Below, one piece after another: positions 13,756 to 22,146 of a stretch of 32,500 bases of DNA (position 1 is its first letter; every line of letters starts with the position of its first letter). Origin of the DNA: Streptococcus parapneumoniae. GTDB taxonomy: Bacteria; Bacillota; Bacilli; Lactobacillales; Streptococcaceae. Location: assembly GCF_037076355.1 (NCBI RefSeq), contig NZ_AP026968.1, positions 1 through 32,500 of the forward strand. The letters run 5' to 3'. The notes beneath the pieces were generated by a model, which did not search any database, had not been told where the DNA came from, and saw nothing but the letters and a program-made list of their open reading frames with translations. The translations under genes were made by a program, and so were the position numbers.

Positions 13756-14610
13756 ATGGAACTCCAACAGTACGATGAATTAACTTTTGAAAATATCAAA
13801 CACATAGACGAAAATGGAGTAGAATTTTGGTATGCTCGGGACTTACAAAAGACCCTTGAGTATACAGAATGGAGAAACTTTCTTCTAGTAATTGATAAGG
13901 CAAAGATAGCTTGTGATACCGCTAAAAACCCCATTGTAGAGCATTTTGTTGACGTCAACAAGTCAATTTCAAACGGTTATAATACAACAAGAGATATCAA
14001 AGATTTTAAACTTACCCGTTACGCTTGTTACCTTATTGTCCAAAATGGCGACCCACGAAAAGAAGTTATAGCACTTGGCCAAACCTATTTCGCGTTGAAA
14101 ACTCGTCAACAAGAGCTACAAGAAAACTTTGACAATCTTACCGAAGAACAGAAACGCCTTGCTATCCGTGATGAAATAAAACATCACAATAAATCATTAT
14201 CTGAATCTGCTGGCAATGCTGGCGTTAAAAACTTTGGAAGATTTCACAACTCAGGATACAAGGGGTTATATGGTGGGTTAACTATGCAGGATATTCATAA
14301 CCTCAAAGAACTAAACGAAGGGGAGCATATTCTGGATTTTATGGGGAGTGCTGAATTAGCTGCTAATTTATTCCGTGCCACTCAGACCGACGAAGTTCTA
14401 CGACGTAGAAACATAAAAGGCGAAGATCTCGCAAATGATACCCATTTCAACGTAGGGCGAACCATTAGAAATACCATGAAAGAACTCGGAACAACCATGC
14501 CGGAGAATCTTCCTACTCCTCGGGAAAGTATACAAGAGTTGAAAAATAAACAGAAAGAACTTGAAAAACAAGCCGATAATAACCAACTTTCGCTCTTTGA
14601 CGATATGTAA
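13756..14610 (+). CDS. dinD: DNA damage-inducible protein D (DinD) homologue
   Basis: A 284-aa protein that follows E. coli DinD almost from end to end: WYARDLQKTLEYTEWRNFL, RYACYLIVQNGDPRKEVIA, GQTYFALKTRQQEL, NSGYKGLYGGLT, ILDFMGSAELAANLFRATQ, GRTIRNTMKELG. E. coli DinD (274 aa) is SOS-induced and blocks RecA activity on single-stranded DNA. The N-terminal part resembles a BRO/KilA-N-type domain. Here it sits between the CI-like repressor and the integrase, all rightward, with AGAAAGG before the ATG and a palindromic operator upstream. Streptococci of this group have no LexA, so induction must differ from E. coli. A role in guarding island DNA from RecA, or in tuning recombination, is plausible but inferred. 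Confidence 0.88.
   Translation: MELQQYDELTFENIKHIDENGVEFWYARDLQKTLEYTEWRNFLLVIDKAKIACDTAKNPIVEHFVDVNKSISNGYNTTRDIKDFKLTRYACYLIVQNGDPRKEVIALGQTYFALKTRQQELQENFDNLTEEQKRLAIRDEIKHHNKSLSESAGNAGVKNFGRFHNSGYKGLYGGLTMQDIHNLKELNEGEHILDFMGSAELAANLFRATQTDEVLRRRNIKGEDLANDTHFNVGRTIRNTMKELGTTMPENLPTPRESIQELKNKQKELEKQADNNQLSLFDDM
13946..13961. promoter_or_regulatory. Second TTGTTGAYRTCAACAA palindrome, inside dinD
   Basis: TTGTTGACGTCAACAA is a perfect 16-bp palindrome in the coding sequence of dinD, 247 bp downstream of the related palindrome before the gene. Paired operators this far apart allow looping repression. Confidence 0.45.
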
Positions 14611-14637
14611 TAGCGGGCAATATTAGCCCCATATCCG

Positions 14638-14697
14638 CCTTGTTTCCTACTCTGGTATTATTTACCGTCTGACTACTTAAAAACGAAAATAAGGGGG
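14638..14697. repeat. Solitary copy of the 48/58-bp repeat
   Basis: Between dinD and the integrase gene. It carries TACCGT...TGAC...AAAACGAAAATAAGG, matching the unit at 4510-4567 of the array at the other end of the island, with extra bases in the middle. It has the same plus-strand orientation as the array. Confidence 0.5.
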
Positions 14698-14776
14698 TTC
14701 TCGTAGCCCCTAGCATGATATAAAACCTTTTTGATAATGGCTTGCCTGCTGATGTATTTTAGAAAGGTTTATCATC

Positions 14777-15943
14777 ATGAAAATAACAGAATACAAAAAG
14801 AAAGACGGGTCAATAGTCTACCGCTCCAGTATCTATCTGGGTACAGATACAGTAACAGGTAAGAAAGTCAAGACAACTATATCAGGCCGAAACAAGAAGG
14901 AACTCAAAACCAAAGCGTTACAGGCTCAAATAGAGTTTGAAAAAGACGGGTCAACAGTATTTAAAGCGGTTCAAATCAATACCTATGCCGAACTGGTGGA
15001 GAATTGGCTAGAAACATACTGCCATACGGTTAAAAAATCTACCTTAATGGGTACCAAATTCAAAATAGATAAATATCTACTTCCAGCTTTCGGAAACTAT
15101 AGGCTGGATAAACTGACGCCCCCAATCATTCAAAGTCAAGTTAACCAGTGGGCAAAAGACTATAATCAATTAGGCGAAGGATTCCAAGAATATCCGCTCC
15201 TTCACTCTCTAAACAAACGCATACTTAAATATGCCGTATCTTTGCAAGCTATACCCTTCAACCCTGCCCGTGATGTCATTATTCCACGGCGTAAACTCAA
15301 AGAAGGGCAAAAACTGAAATATCTGGATGATGAGAATTTGAAAAAGTTCTTAGCTTATATGGATCAGTTGCCAAACACTTACAAAAATTTCTTTGATACG
15401 GTGCTATATAAGACGCTTTTAGCTACTGGTTTGCGTATTCGTGAGTGTTTAGCCTTAGAGTGGTCTGATATTGACCTAAAAAACGGTACACTGGACGTCA
15501 ATAAAACGTTAAATATTATCAAAGAAATCACTAGCCCTAAGACTAAATCAAGTATTAGGGTAATTGACTTGGATAATAAGACGGTGCTCATGCTACGGCT
15601 CTATAAAGCAAGACAATCCCAAATAGGAAAAGAAATGGGGTTGACCTATGAGAAAGTATTCTCTAATAGCTTTGATAAGCATATAGACGCTAGAATGCTT
15701 AGTTTTAGGTTAGTAAAACATTTGGAACGTGCTGGATGCCCTCGTTTTACGTTCCACGCCTTCCGACACACTCACGCTAGTATCTTGCTCAATGCTGGAC
15801 TACCTTACAAAGAGATACAAACACGGCTCGGCCATGCAAAACTTTCTATGACCATGGATATTTATAGCCACCTATCCAAAGACAATCAGAAAAATGCTAC
15901 TTCATTTTATGAAAAAGCTATTGAAAAATTAAAAAGTTCCTAA
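14777..15943 (+). CDS. int: Tyrosine site-specific integrase of the island
   Basis: A 388-aa phage-type tyrosine recombinase. An N-terminal arm-binding domain (about 1-58, IVYRSSIYLGTDTVTGKK) is followed by a SAM-like core-binding domain (about 68-165, TYAELVENWLETY) and a catalytic domain with Arg220 (ATGLRIRE), a Lys near 255, His327 and Arg330 (FHAFRHTH), His353 (LGHA) and the nucleophile Tyr363 (DIYSHL). All catalytic residues are present, so it should be active. It lies 54 bp from attR and points to it. It would recombine the 26-bp repeat found at both ends. AGAAAGG precedes the ATG. Its leader holds a 30-bp sequence shared with the candidate RNA at 11747-11862. Confidence 0.96.
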   Translation: MKITEYKKKDGSIVYRSSIYLGTDTVTGKKVKTTISGRNKKELKTKALQAQIEFEKDGSTVFKAVQINTYAELVENWLETYCHTVKKSTLMGTKFKIDKYLLPAFGNYRLDKLTPPIIQSQVNQWAKDYNQLGEGFQEYPLLHSLNKRILKYAVSLQAIPFNPARDVIIPRRKLKEGQKLKYLDDENLKKFLAYMDQLPNTYKNFFDTVLYKTLLATGLRIRECLALEWSDIDLKNGTLDVNKTLNIIKEITSPKTKSSIRVIDLDNKTVLMLRLYKARQSQIGKEMGLTYEKVFSNSFDKHIDARMLSFRLVKHLERAGCPRFTFHAFRHTHASILLNAGLPYKEIQTRLGHAKLSMTMDIYSHLSKDNQKNATSFYEKAIEKLKSS

Positions 15944-15946
15944 AAA
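15932..15946. repeat. Candidate integrase arm-type site, right
   Basis: Second copy of AAAAGTTCCTAAAAA, overlapping the stop of the integrase gene, 52 bp inside attR. Confidence 0.35.
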
Positions 15947-15997
15947 AGTCCATAAAATTATTATTTCAGTTATGGGAAATAGCTATATCAAGGAATT

Positions 15998-16023
15998 TTA
16001 GCACTTTATCCCTTTTTGTGTTA
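15998..16023. repeat. attR: right 26-bp attachment repeat, overlapping the ychF promoter
   Basis: Identical to 3035-3060. Its last bases begin an extended -10 (TGTTATAAT, 16019-16027), and TTAGCA at its left end sits where a -35 would. Integration therefore rebuilds the ychF promoter intact, 36 bp before the gene. Confidence 0.9.
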
Positions 16024-16027
16024 TAAT
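15998..16027 (+). promoter_or_regulatory. ychF promoter
   Basis: Extended -10 TGTTATAAT at 16019-16027 with a weak -35 (TTAGCA, 15998-16003, 18-bp spacer). The -35 and most of the extended -10 lie inside the attachment core. Confidence 0.65.
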
Positions 16028-16063
16028 ATTAGGGATTGAAATGAAAACGGAGAATGAGAAAAT

Positions 16064-17179
16064 ATGGCTTTAACAGCAGGTATCGTTGGTTTGCCAAACG
16101 TTGGTAAATCAACACTATTTAATGCAATTACAAAAGCAGGAGCAGAGGCAGCAAACTACCCATTTGCGACGATTGATCCAAACGTTGGAATGGTTGAGGT
16201 TCCAGATGAACGCCTACAAAAATTAACGGAAATGATCACACCTAAAAAGACAGTTCCAACAACATTTGAATTTACAGATATTGCAGGGATTGTAAAAGGA
16301 GCTTCAAAAGGAGAAGGGCTAGGGAATAAATTCTTGGCCAATATTCGTGAAGTAGATGCGATTGTTCATGTAGTTCGTGCTTTTGATGATGAAAATGTGA
16401 TGCGCGAGCAAGGACGTGAAGATGCCTTTGTGGATCCACTTGCAGATATTGACACCATTAACCTGGAATTGATTCTTGCTGACTTAGAATCAGTCAATAA
16501 ACGTTATGCGCGTGTAGAAAAGATGGCACGCACGCAAAAAGATAAAGAATCTGTGGAAGAATTCAATGTTCTTCAAAAGATTAAACCAGTCCTAGAAGAT
16601 GGAAAATCAGCTCGCACCATCGAATTTACAGATGAGGAACAAAAGGTTGTAAAAGGTCTCTTCCTTTTGACGACTAAACCAGTGCTCTATGTTGCTAATG
16701 TGGACGAGGATGTGGTTTCAGAACCTGACTCTATCGACTATGTTAAACAAATTCGTAAATTTGCAGCGACAGAAAATGCTGAAGTAGTCGTTATTTCTGC
16801 GCGTGCTGAGGAAGAAATTTCTGAGTTAGACGAAGAAGACAAGCAAGAGTTTCTTGAGGCACTTGGTTTGACAGAATCAGGCGTTGACAAGTTGACTCGT
16901 GCAGCTTACCACTTACTTGGACTGGGAACTTACTTCACAGCTGGCGAAAAAGAAGTTCGAGCTTGGACATTCAAACGTGGTATGAAGGCTCCTCAAGCAG
17001 CTGGTATTATCCACTCAGACTTTGAAAAAGGATTTATTCGTGCGGTAACCATGTCATATGAGGATTTAGTGAAATACGGATCTGAAAAGGCTGTAAAAGA
17101 AGCTGGACGCTTGCGTGAAGAAGGAAAAGAATATATCGTTCAAGATGGCGATATTATGGAATTCCGCTTTAATGTCTAA
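16064..17179 (+). CDS. ychF: Ribosome-binding ATPase YchF (Obg family)
   Basis: YchF/Ola1 is a P-loop protein of the Obg group that prefers ATP and binds ribosomes; it is linked to stress responses. The 371 aa cover the whole family: G1 motif GLPNVGKS (8-15), G3-like [19 protein letters not shown], a long helical insertion (about 130-200), a NVDE segment in place of NKxD that goes with ATP preference, and a C-terminal TGS domain ([19 protein letters not shown], ending DIMEFRFNV). ATG at 16064 with GGAG upstream. In relatives it follows the DUF951 gene directly; here the island lies between them. A hairpin terminator follows. Confidence 0.98.
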   Translation: MALTAGIVGLPNVGKSTLFNAITKAGAEAANYPFATIDPNVGMVEVPDERLQKLTEMITPKKTVPTTFEFTDIAGIVKGASKGEGLGNKFLANIREVDAIVHVVRAFDDENVMREQGREDAFVDPLADIDTINLELILADLESVNKRYARVEKMARTQKDKESVEEFNVLQKIKPVLEDGKSARTIEFTDEEQKVVKGLFLLTTKPVLYVANVDEDVVSEPDSIDYVKQIRKFAATENAEVVVISARAEEEISELDEEDKQEFLEALGLTESGVDKLTRAAYHLLGLGTYFTAGEKEVRAWTFKRGMKAPQAAGIIHSDFEKGFIRAVTMSYEDLVKYGSEKAVKEAGRLREEGKEYIVQDGDIMEFRFNV

Positions 17180-17204
17180 AAAATTTAATGAATAGTATCA
17201 ATTA

Positions 17205-17230
17205 GGTTGGAAAAAAATTCCAACCCTTTT
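17205..17230 (+). terminator. Terminator after ychF
   Basis: GGTTGGAA (17205-17212) pairs perfectly with TTCCAACC (17218-17225) around an A-rich loop, followed by CTTTT. It lies between ychF and pth; the short T run may allow some read-through. Confidence 0.65.
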
Positions 17231-17251
17231 GGCTTTTGAAAGGAAAAATAA

Positions 17252-17821
17252 ATGACCAAATTACTTGTAGGATTAGGAAATCCAGGGGATAAATATTTTG
17301 AAACAAAACACAATGTTGGATTTATGTTGATTGACCAACTAGCGAAGAAACAGAATGTCACTTTTACACATGATAAGATATTTCAAGCTGACCTAGCATC
17401 CTTTTTTCTAAATGGAGAAAAAATTTATCTTGTCAAACCAACGACATTTATGAATGAAAGTGGAAAAGCGGTTCATGCTTTATTGACTTATTATGGTTTA
17501 GATATTGAAGATTTACTCATCATTTACGATGATCTTGACATGGAAGTTGGAAAGATTCGTTTAAGAGCAAAAGGCTCAGCAGGTGGTCATAATGGTATCA
17601 AGTCTATTATTCAACATATTGGAACCCAGACCTTTAATCGTGTTAAGATTGGAATCGGAAGACCTAAAAATGGAATGTCAGTTGTTAACCATGTTTTGAG
17701 TAAGTTTGACAAGGATGATTATATTGGTATTTTACAGTCTATTGACAAGGTTGACGAATCTGTAAACTACTATTTACAAGAGAAAAATTTTGAGAAAACA
17801 ATGCAGAGGTATAACGGATAA
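17252..17821 (+). CDS. pth: Peptidyl-tRNA hydrolase
   Basis: Pth releases tRNA from peptidyl-tRNA that has dropped off the ribosome. The 189-aa length is standard and the active-site residues are in place: Asn10 in GLGNPG, catalytic His20 in ETKHNVGF, Asn68 in FMNESG, Asp93 in IYDDLD, and Asn114 in [13 protein letters not shown] precedes the ATG. Its TAA is followed at once by the ATG of mfd, so the two are probably co-translated. Confidence 0.98.
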   Translation: MTKLLVGLGNPGDKYFETKHNVGFMLIDQLAKKQNVTFTHDKIFQADLASFFLNGEKIYLVKPTTFMNESGKAVHALLTYYGLDIEDLLIIYDDLDMEVGKIRLRAKGSAGGHNGIKSIIQHIGTQTFNRVKIGIGRPKNGMSVVNHVLSKFDKDDYIGILQSIDKVDESVNYYLQEKNFEKTMQRYNG

Positions 17822-20800
17822 ATGGTAACCTTATTAGATTTATTCTCAGAAAATGATCAGATTAAAAAATGGCATCAAAGTTTAACAGATAAGAAAAGAC
17901 AATTAATGTTAGGCTTGTCAATTTCTACAAAAGCTTTAGCCATCGCTAGTAGTTTTAAGAAAGAAGATAAGATTGTTTTATTGACATCAACTTATGGAGA
18001 AGCAGAAGGGCTTATTAGTGATCTTATTTCTATCTTGGGTGAGGAATTTGTCTATCCATTTTTGGTAGATGATTCCCCTATGGTCGAGTTTTTTATGTCT
18101 TCACAAGAAAAAATCATCTCACGGGTTGAAGCCTTACGTTTTTTGACTAATCCATCTAAGAAAGGGATTTTAGTTTGTAATATCGCAGCAAGTCGATTGA
18201 TTTTACCCTCTTCAACTGTATTTAAAGAAAGTATTATAAAAATTGCAGTTGGTGAAGAATATGACCAACATGCGCTTATCCATCAGTTAAAGGAAATTGG
18301 TTATCGAAAGGTTACACAAGTACAAACTCAAGGAGAATTTAGTCTTCGAGGAGATATTTTAGATATTTTTGAAATATCTCAGTTAGAACCTTGCCGAATT
18401 GAGTTTTTTGGTGATGAAGTAGATGGAATTCGTACTTTTGAAGTCGAAACACAATTATCGAAAGAAAATCAGTCAGAACTCATCATCTTTCCAGCTAGCG
18501 ATATTCTCATAAGAGAAGAAGATTATCAACGAGGTCAGTTGACTTTAGAAAAACAAATTTTGAAGACTCTATCGCCGATTCTGAAATCTTATCTAGAAGA
18601 AATTCTTTCAAGTTTTCATCAAAAACAAAGTCATGCAGATTCTCGGAAATTTTTATCTTTGTGTTATGAGAAATCATGTACCGTATTTGATTATATCGAA
18701 AAAGACATACCAATATTCTTTGATGATTATCAGAAATTGATGAATCAGTATGAAGTATTTGAAAGAGAATTAGCACAATACTTTACAGAAGAATTACAGA
18801 ATGGTAAAGCATTTTCTGAGATGCAGTATTTTGCAGATACAGAGCAAATCTATAAAAAACAGAGTCCGGTTACCTTTTTCTCTAATCTACAAAAGGGGTT
18901 AGGAAATCTCAAGTTTGACCAAATTTATCAATTTAATCAATATCCTATGCAGGAGTTTTTCAATCAATTTTCTTTTCTAAAAGAAGAAATTGAACGATAT
19001 AAAAAAATGGATTACACCATTATTCTGCAGTCTAGCAATTCAATGGGAAGTAAAACATTGGAGGATGTTTTAGAGGAATACCAGATTAAATTGGATTCCA
19101 GAGATAAGTCAAGTATTTGTCAAGAATCTGTAAACTTAATCGAGGGTAATCTCAGACATGGTTTTCATTTTGTAGATGAAAAGATTTTATTGATTACTGA
19201 ACATGAGATTTTTCAAAAGAAATTAAAACGTCGTTTTCGCAGACAACATGTTTCAAATGCAGAGCGCCTAAAAGATTATAATGAACTTGAAAAGGGGGAT
19301 TACGTTGTTCACCATATTCATGGGATTGGTCAATATCTAGGAATTGAAACCATTGAAATTAAGGGGATTCACCGTGATTATGTCAGTGTCCAGTATCAAA
19401 ATGGGGATCAAATCTCCATACCAGTGGAACAGATTCATCTACTGTCCAAATATATTTCAAGTGATGGGAAAGCTCCTAAACTCAATAAATTAAATGACGG
19501 TCATTTTAAAAAGGCCAAGCAAAAAGTTAAGAACCAGGTAGAGGATATAGCTGATGATTTAATCAAACTCTATTCTGAACGCAGTCAGTTGAAGGGCTTT
19601 GCTTTCTCAGCCGATGATGAAGAGCAAGATACTTTTGATGATGCCTTCCCTTATGTTGAAACGGATGATCAACTTCGTAGTATCGAGGAAATCAAGAGAG
19701 ATATGCAAGATTCTCAGCCAATGGATCGACTTTTAGTTGGGGATGTTGGTTTTGGAAAGACTGAAGTTGCTATGCGTGCAGCCTTTAAGGCAGTCAATGA
19801 TCACAAACAGGTTGTCGTCTTAGTTCCGACGACGGTTTTAGCGCAACAGCACTATACAAATTTTAAGGAACGATTCCAAAATTTTGCAGTTAATATTGAT
19901 GTGTTGAGTCGCTTTAGAAGTAAAAAAGAGCAGACTGAAACACTTGAAAAATTGAAAAATGGTCAAGTCGATATTTTGATTGGAACACATCGTGTTTTGT
20001 CAAAAGATGTTGTGTTTGCTGATTTGGGCTTGATGATTATTGATGAGGAACAGCGATTTGGTGTCAAGCATAAGGAAACCTTGAAAGAACTGAAGAAACA
20101 AGTGGATGTCCTAACCTTGACAGCTACTCCAATCCCTCGTACCCTTCATATGTCTATGCTGGGAATCAGAGATTTGTCTGTTATTGAAACTCCGCCGACT
20201 AATCGTTATCCAGTGCAAACCTATGTTTTAGAAAAGAATGATAGTGTCATTCGTGATGCTGTCTTACGTGAAATGGAGCGTGGAGGTCAAGTTTACTACC
20301 TTTACAATAAAGTTGACACGATTGACCAGAAGGTTTCAGAATTACAGGAGTTGATTCCAGAGGCTTCGATTGGTTACGTTCATGGTAGAATGAGTGAAAT
20401 ACAGTTGGAAAATACTCTACTAGACTTTATTGAGGGACAATACGATATTTTGGTGACGACTACCATTATTGAGACAGGGGTGGACATTCCAAATGCTAAT
20501 ACTTTATTTATTGAGAATGCGGATCATATGGGCTTGTCAACCTTGTATCAGTTAAGAGGAAGAGTCGGTCGTAGTAATCGTATTGCTTATGCCTATCTCA
20601 TGTATCGTCCAGAAAAATCAATCAGTGAAGTCTCTGAGAAGAGATTAGAAGCGATTAAAGGATTTACAGAATTGGGATCCGGATTTAAGATTGCTATGCG
20701 AGATCTTTCGATTCGTGGAGCAGGAAATCTCCTAGGAAAATCCCAGTCTGGTTTCATTGATTCTGTTGGTTTTGAATTGTATTCGCAGTTATTAGAGGAA

Positions 20801-21331
20801 GCTATTGCTAAACGAAACGGTAATGCTAACACTAACACAAGAACCAAAGGGAATGCTGAGTTGATTTTGCAAATTGATGCCTATCTTCCTGATACTTATA
20901 TTTCTGATCAACGACATAAGATTGAAATTTACAAGAAAATTCGTCAAATTGACAACCGTGTCAATTATGAAGAGTTACAAGAGGAGTTGATAGACCGTTT
21001 TGGAGAATACCCAGATGTAGTAGCCTATCTTTTAGAGATTGGTTTGGTCAAATCATACTTGGACAAGGTCTTTGTTCAACGTGTGGAAAGAAAAGATAAT
21101 AAAGTTACAGTTCAATTTGAAAAAGTCACTCAACGACTGTTTTTAGCTCAAGATTATTTTAAATCTTTATCCGCAACGAACTTAAAAGTAGGCATCGCTG
21201 AGAATAAGGGATCAATGGAGCTTGTATTTGATGTCCGAAATAAGAAAGATTATGAAATTTTAGAAGGTCTGCTGATTTTTGGAGAAAGTTTATTAGAGAT
21301 AAAAGAGTCTAAGAAAGAAAATTCCATTTGA
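17822..21331 (+). CDS. mfd: Transcription-repair coupling factor Mfd
   Basis: Mfd removes RNA polymerase stalled at DNA damage and recruits UvrA. At 1169 aa it has all the usual parts: a UvrB-like N-terminal region (about 1-330), the RNA-polymerase-interacting domain (about 470-540, KGDYVVHHIHGIGQYLGIE), the translocase with Walker A GDVGFGKT (about 639-646) and the DEEQ box (about 740-743, DEEQRFG), the second RecA-like lobe with QLRGRVGRS, the TRG motif region, and the C-terminal UvrA-masking domain. It is immediately downstream of pth with no gap. No frameshift is seen. Confidence 0.98.
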   Translation: MVTLLDLFSENDQIKKWHQSLTDKKRQLMLGLSISTKALAIASSFKKEDKIVLLTSTYGEAEGLISDLISILGEEFVYPFLVDDSPMVEFFMSSQEKIISRVEALRFLTNPSKKGILVCNIAASRLILPSSTVFKESIIKIAVGEEYDQHALIHQLKEIGYRKVTQVQTQGEFSLRGDILDIFEISQLEPCRIEFFGDEVDGIRTFEVETQLSKENQSELIIFPASDILIREEDYQRGQLTLEKQILKTLSPILKSYLEEILSSFHQKQSHADSRKFLSLCYEKSCTVFDYIEKDIPIFFDDYQKLMNQYEVFERELAQYFTEELQNGKAFSEMQYFADTEQIYKKQSPVTFFSNLQKGLGNLKFDQIYQFNQYPMQEFFNQFSFLKEEIERYKKMDYTIILQSSNSMGSKTLEDVLEEYQIKLDSRDKSSICQESVNLIEGNLRHGFHFVDEKILLITEHEIFQKKLKRRFRRQHVSNAERLKDYNELEKGDYVVHHIHGIGQYLGIETIEIKGIHRDYVSVQYQNGDQISIPVEQIHLLSKYISSDGKAPKLNKLNDGHFKKAKQKVKNQVEDIADDLIKLYSERSQLKGFAFSADDEEQDTFDDAFPYVETDDQLRSIEEIKRDMQDSQPMDRLLVGDVGFGKTEVAMRAAFKAVNDHKQVVVLVPTTVLAQQHYTNFKERFQNFAVNIDVLSRFRSKKEQTETLEKLKNGQVDILIGTHRVLSKDVVFADLGLMIIDEEQRFGVKHKETLKELKKQVDVLTLTATPIPRTLHMSMLGIRDLSVIETPPTNRYPVQTYVLEKNDSVIRDAVLREMERGGQVYYLYNKVDTIDQKVSELQELIPEASIGYVHGRMSEIQLENTLLDFIEGQYDILVTTTIIETGVDIPNANTLFIENADHMGLSTLYQLRGRVGRSNRIAYAYLMYRPEKSISEVSEKRLEAIKGFTELGSGFKIAMRDLSIRGAGNLLGKSQSGFIDSVGFELYSQLLEEAIAKRNGNANTNTRTKGNAELILQIDAYLPDTYISDQRHKIEIYKKIRQIDNRVNYEELQEELIDRFGEYPDVVAYLLEIGLVKSYLDKVFVQRVERKDNKVTVQFEKVTQRLFLAQDYFKSLSATNLKVGIAENKGSMELVFDVRNKKDYEILEGLLIFGESLLEIKESKKENSI

Positions 21332-21391
21332 TATTTTTCTTCTATAAAAAAATAGATAAAAATGGTACAATAATAAGTTGAGGTAATAAGT

Positions 21392-21658
21392 ATGAGATTA
21401 GACAAATATTTAAAAGTATCACGAATTATCAAGCGTCGTACAGTCGCAAAGGAAGTAGCAGATAAAGGCAGAATTAAGGTTAATGGAATCTTGGCCAAAA
21501 GTTCAACGGATTTGAAAGTTAATGACCAAGTTGAAATTCGTTTTGGAAACAAGTTGCTACTTGTAAAAGTACTAGAGATGAAAGATAGTACAAAAAAAGA
21601 AGATGCAGCAGGCATGTATGAAATTATCAGTGAAACACGGGTAGAAGAAAATGTCTAA
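21392..21658 (+). CDS. rqcP: S4-domain ribosome quality-control factor RqcP
   Basis: An 88-aa S4 RNA-binding protein ([19 protein letters not shown], then [13 protein letters not shown] and VEIRFGNK), the RqcP/YabO (HSP15-like) family. It binds the 50S subunit with peptidyl-tRNA and works with RqcH in alanine-tailing of stalled chains. The gene overlaps divIC by 8 nt (ATGTCTAA), the usual arrangement in streptococci. TTGAGG lies before the ATG. Older annotation calls it a heat-shock or S4 protein. Confidence 0.93.
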
Positions 21659-22019
21659 AAATATTGTACAATTGAATAATTCTTTTATTCAAAATGAATA
21701 TCAACGTCGTCGCTACCTGATGAAAGAACGACAAAAACGGAATCGTTTTATGGGGTGGGTATTGATTTTGATTATGCTATTATTTATCTTGCCAACTTTT
21801 AATTTAGCGCAGAGTTATCAGCAATTACTTCAAAGACGTCAGCAATTAGCAGACTTGCAAACTCAGTATCAAACTTTGAGTGATGAAAAGGATAAGGAGA
21901 CAGCATTTGCTACCAAGTTGAAAGATGAGGATTATGCTGCCAAATATACACGAGCGAAGTACTATTATTCTAAGTCGAGGGAAATAGTTTATACGATTCC
22001 TGACTTGCTTCAAAGGTGA
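21651..22019 (+). CDS. divIC: Cell division protein DivIC (FtsB-like)
   Basis: DivIC is a bitopic membrane protein that joins DivIB (FtsQ) and FtsL at the septum. The 122-aa protein has a basic cytoplasmic N-terminus ([15 protein letters not shown]), one membrane span (about 34-52, [18 protein letters not shown]), and an extracellular coiled coil ([19 protein letters not shown]), ending in the short beta domain common to the family ([15 protein letters not shown]). It overlaps rqcP and is followed 4 nt later by a 40-aa gene. The context is the same as in pneumococcus. Confidence 0.93.
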
Positions 22020-22023
22020 TAAA

Positions 22024-22146
22024 ATGGAAAATTTACTAGACGTAATTGAGCAATTTTTGAGTTTATCAGATGAAAAGCTAGAAGAGTTGGCTGATAAAAA
22101 TCAATTATTGCGTTTACAAGAAGAAAAGGAAAGGAAGAATGCGTAA
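22024..22146 (+). CDS. Conserved 40-aa protein between divIC and the beta-lactamase-like gene
   Basis: A 40-aa frame, MENLLDVIEQFLSLSDEKL and on to EEKERKNA, an acidic then basic amphipathic helix. It starts 4 nt after divIC and overlaps the next start by 8 nt (ATGCGTAA). A gene of the same size lies at this place in pneumococcus. Function unknown; the spacing suggests joint translation with its neighbours. Confidence 0.8.
   Translation: MENLLDVIEQFLSLSDEKLEELADKNQLLRLQEEKERKNA

Larger units (their letters stand above)
3035..16023. mobile_element. Phage-satellite-like chromosomal island (PICI / satellite prophage)
   Basis: About 13 kb inserted between the DUF951 gene and ychF, bounded by perfect 26-bp direct repeats. 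Content: tyrosine integrase, DinD homologue, divergent CI-like/Cro-like regulators, Rha, small overlapping genes, primase remnant plus SF3 helicase, iteron-type candidate origin, Cse60-like, zinc-ribbon, terminase-small-like and ArpU-like genes. No capsid, portal, tail, large terminase, holin or lysin gene is visible. This gene set matches the phage-inducible chromosomal islands and satellite prophages known to be widespread in streptococci. Identification as a satellite is inference from gene content; the broken primase suggests this copy may replicate poorly or not at all. Confidence 0.85.

Noticed and set aside
3035..16023. Complete prophage
   Set aside because: No portal, capsid, tail, large terminase, holin or lysin genes; size and content fit a satellite.
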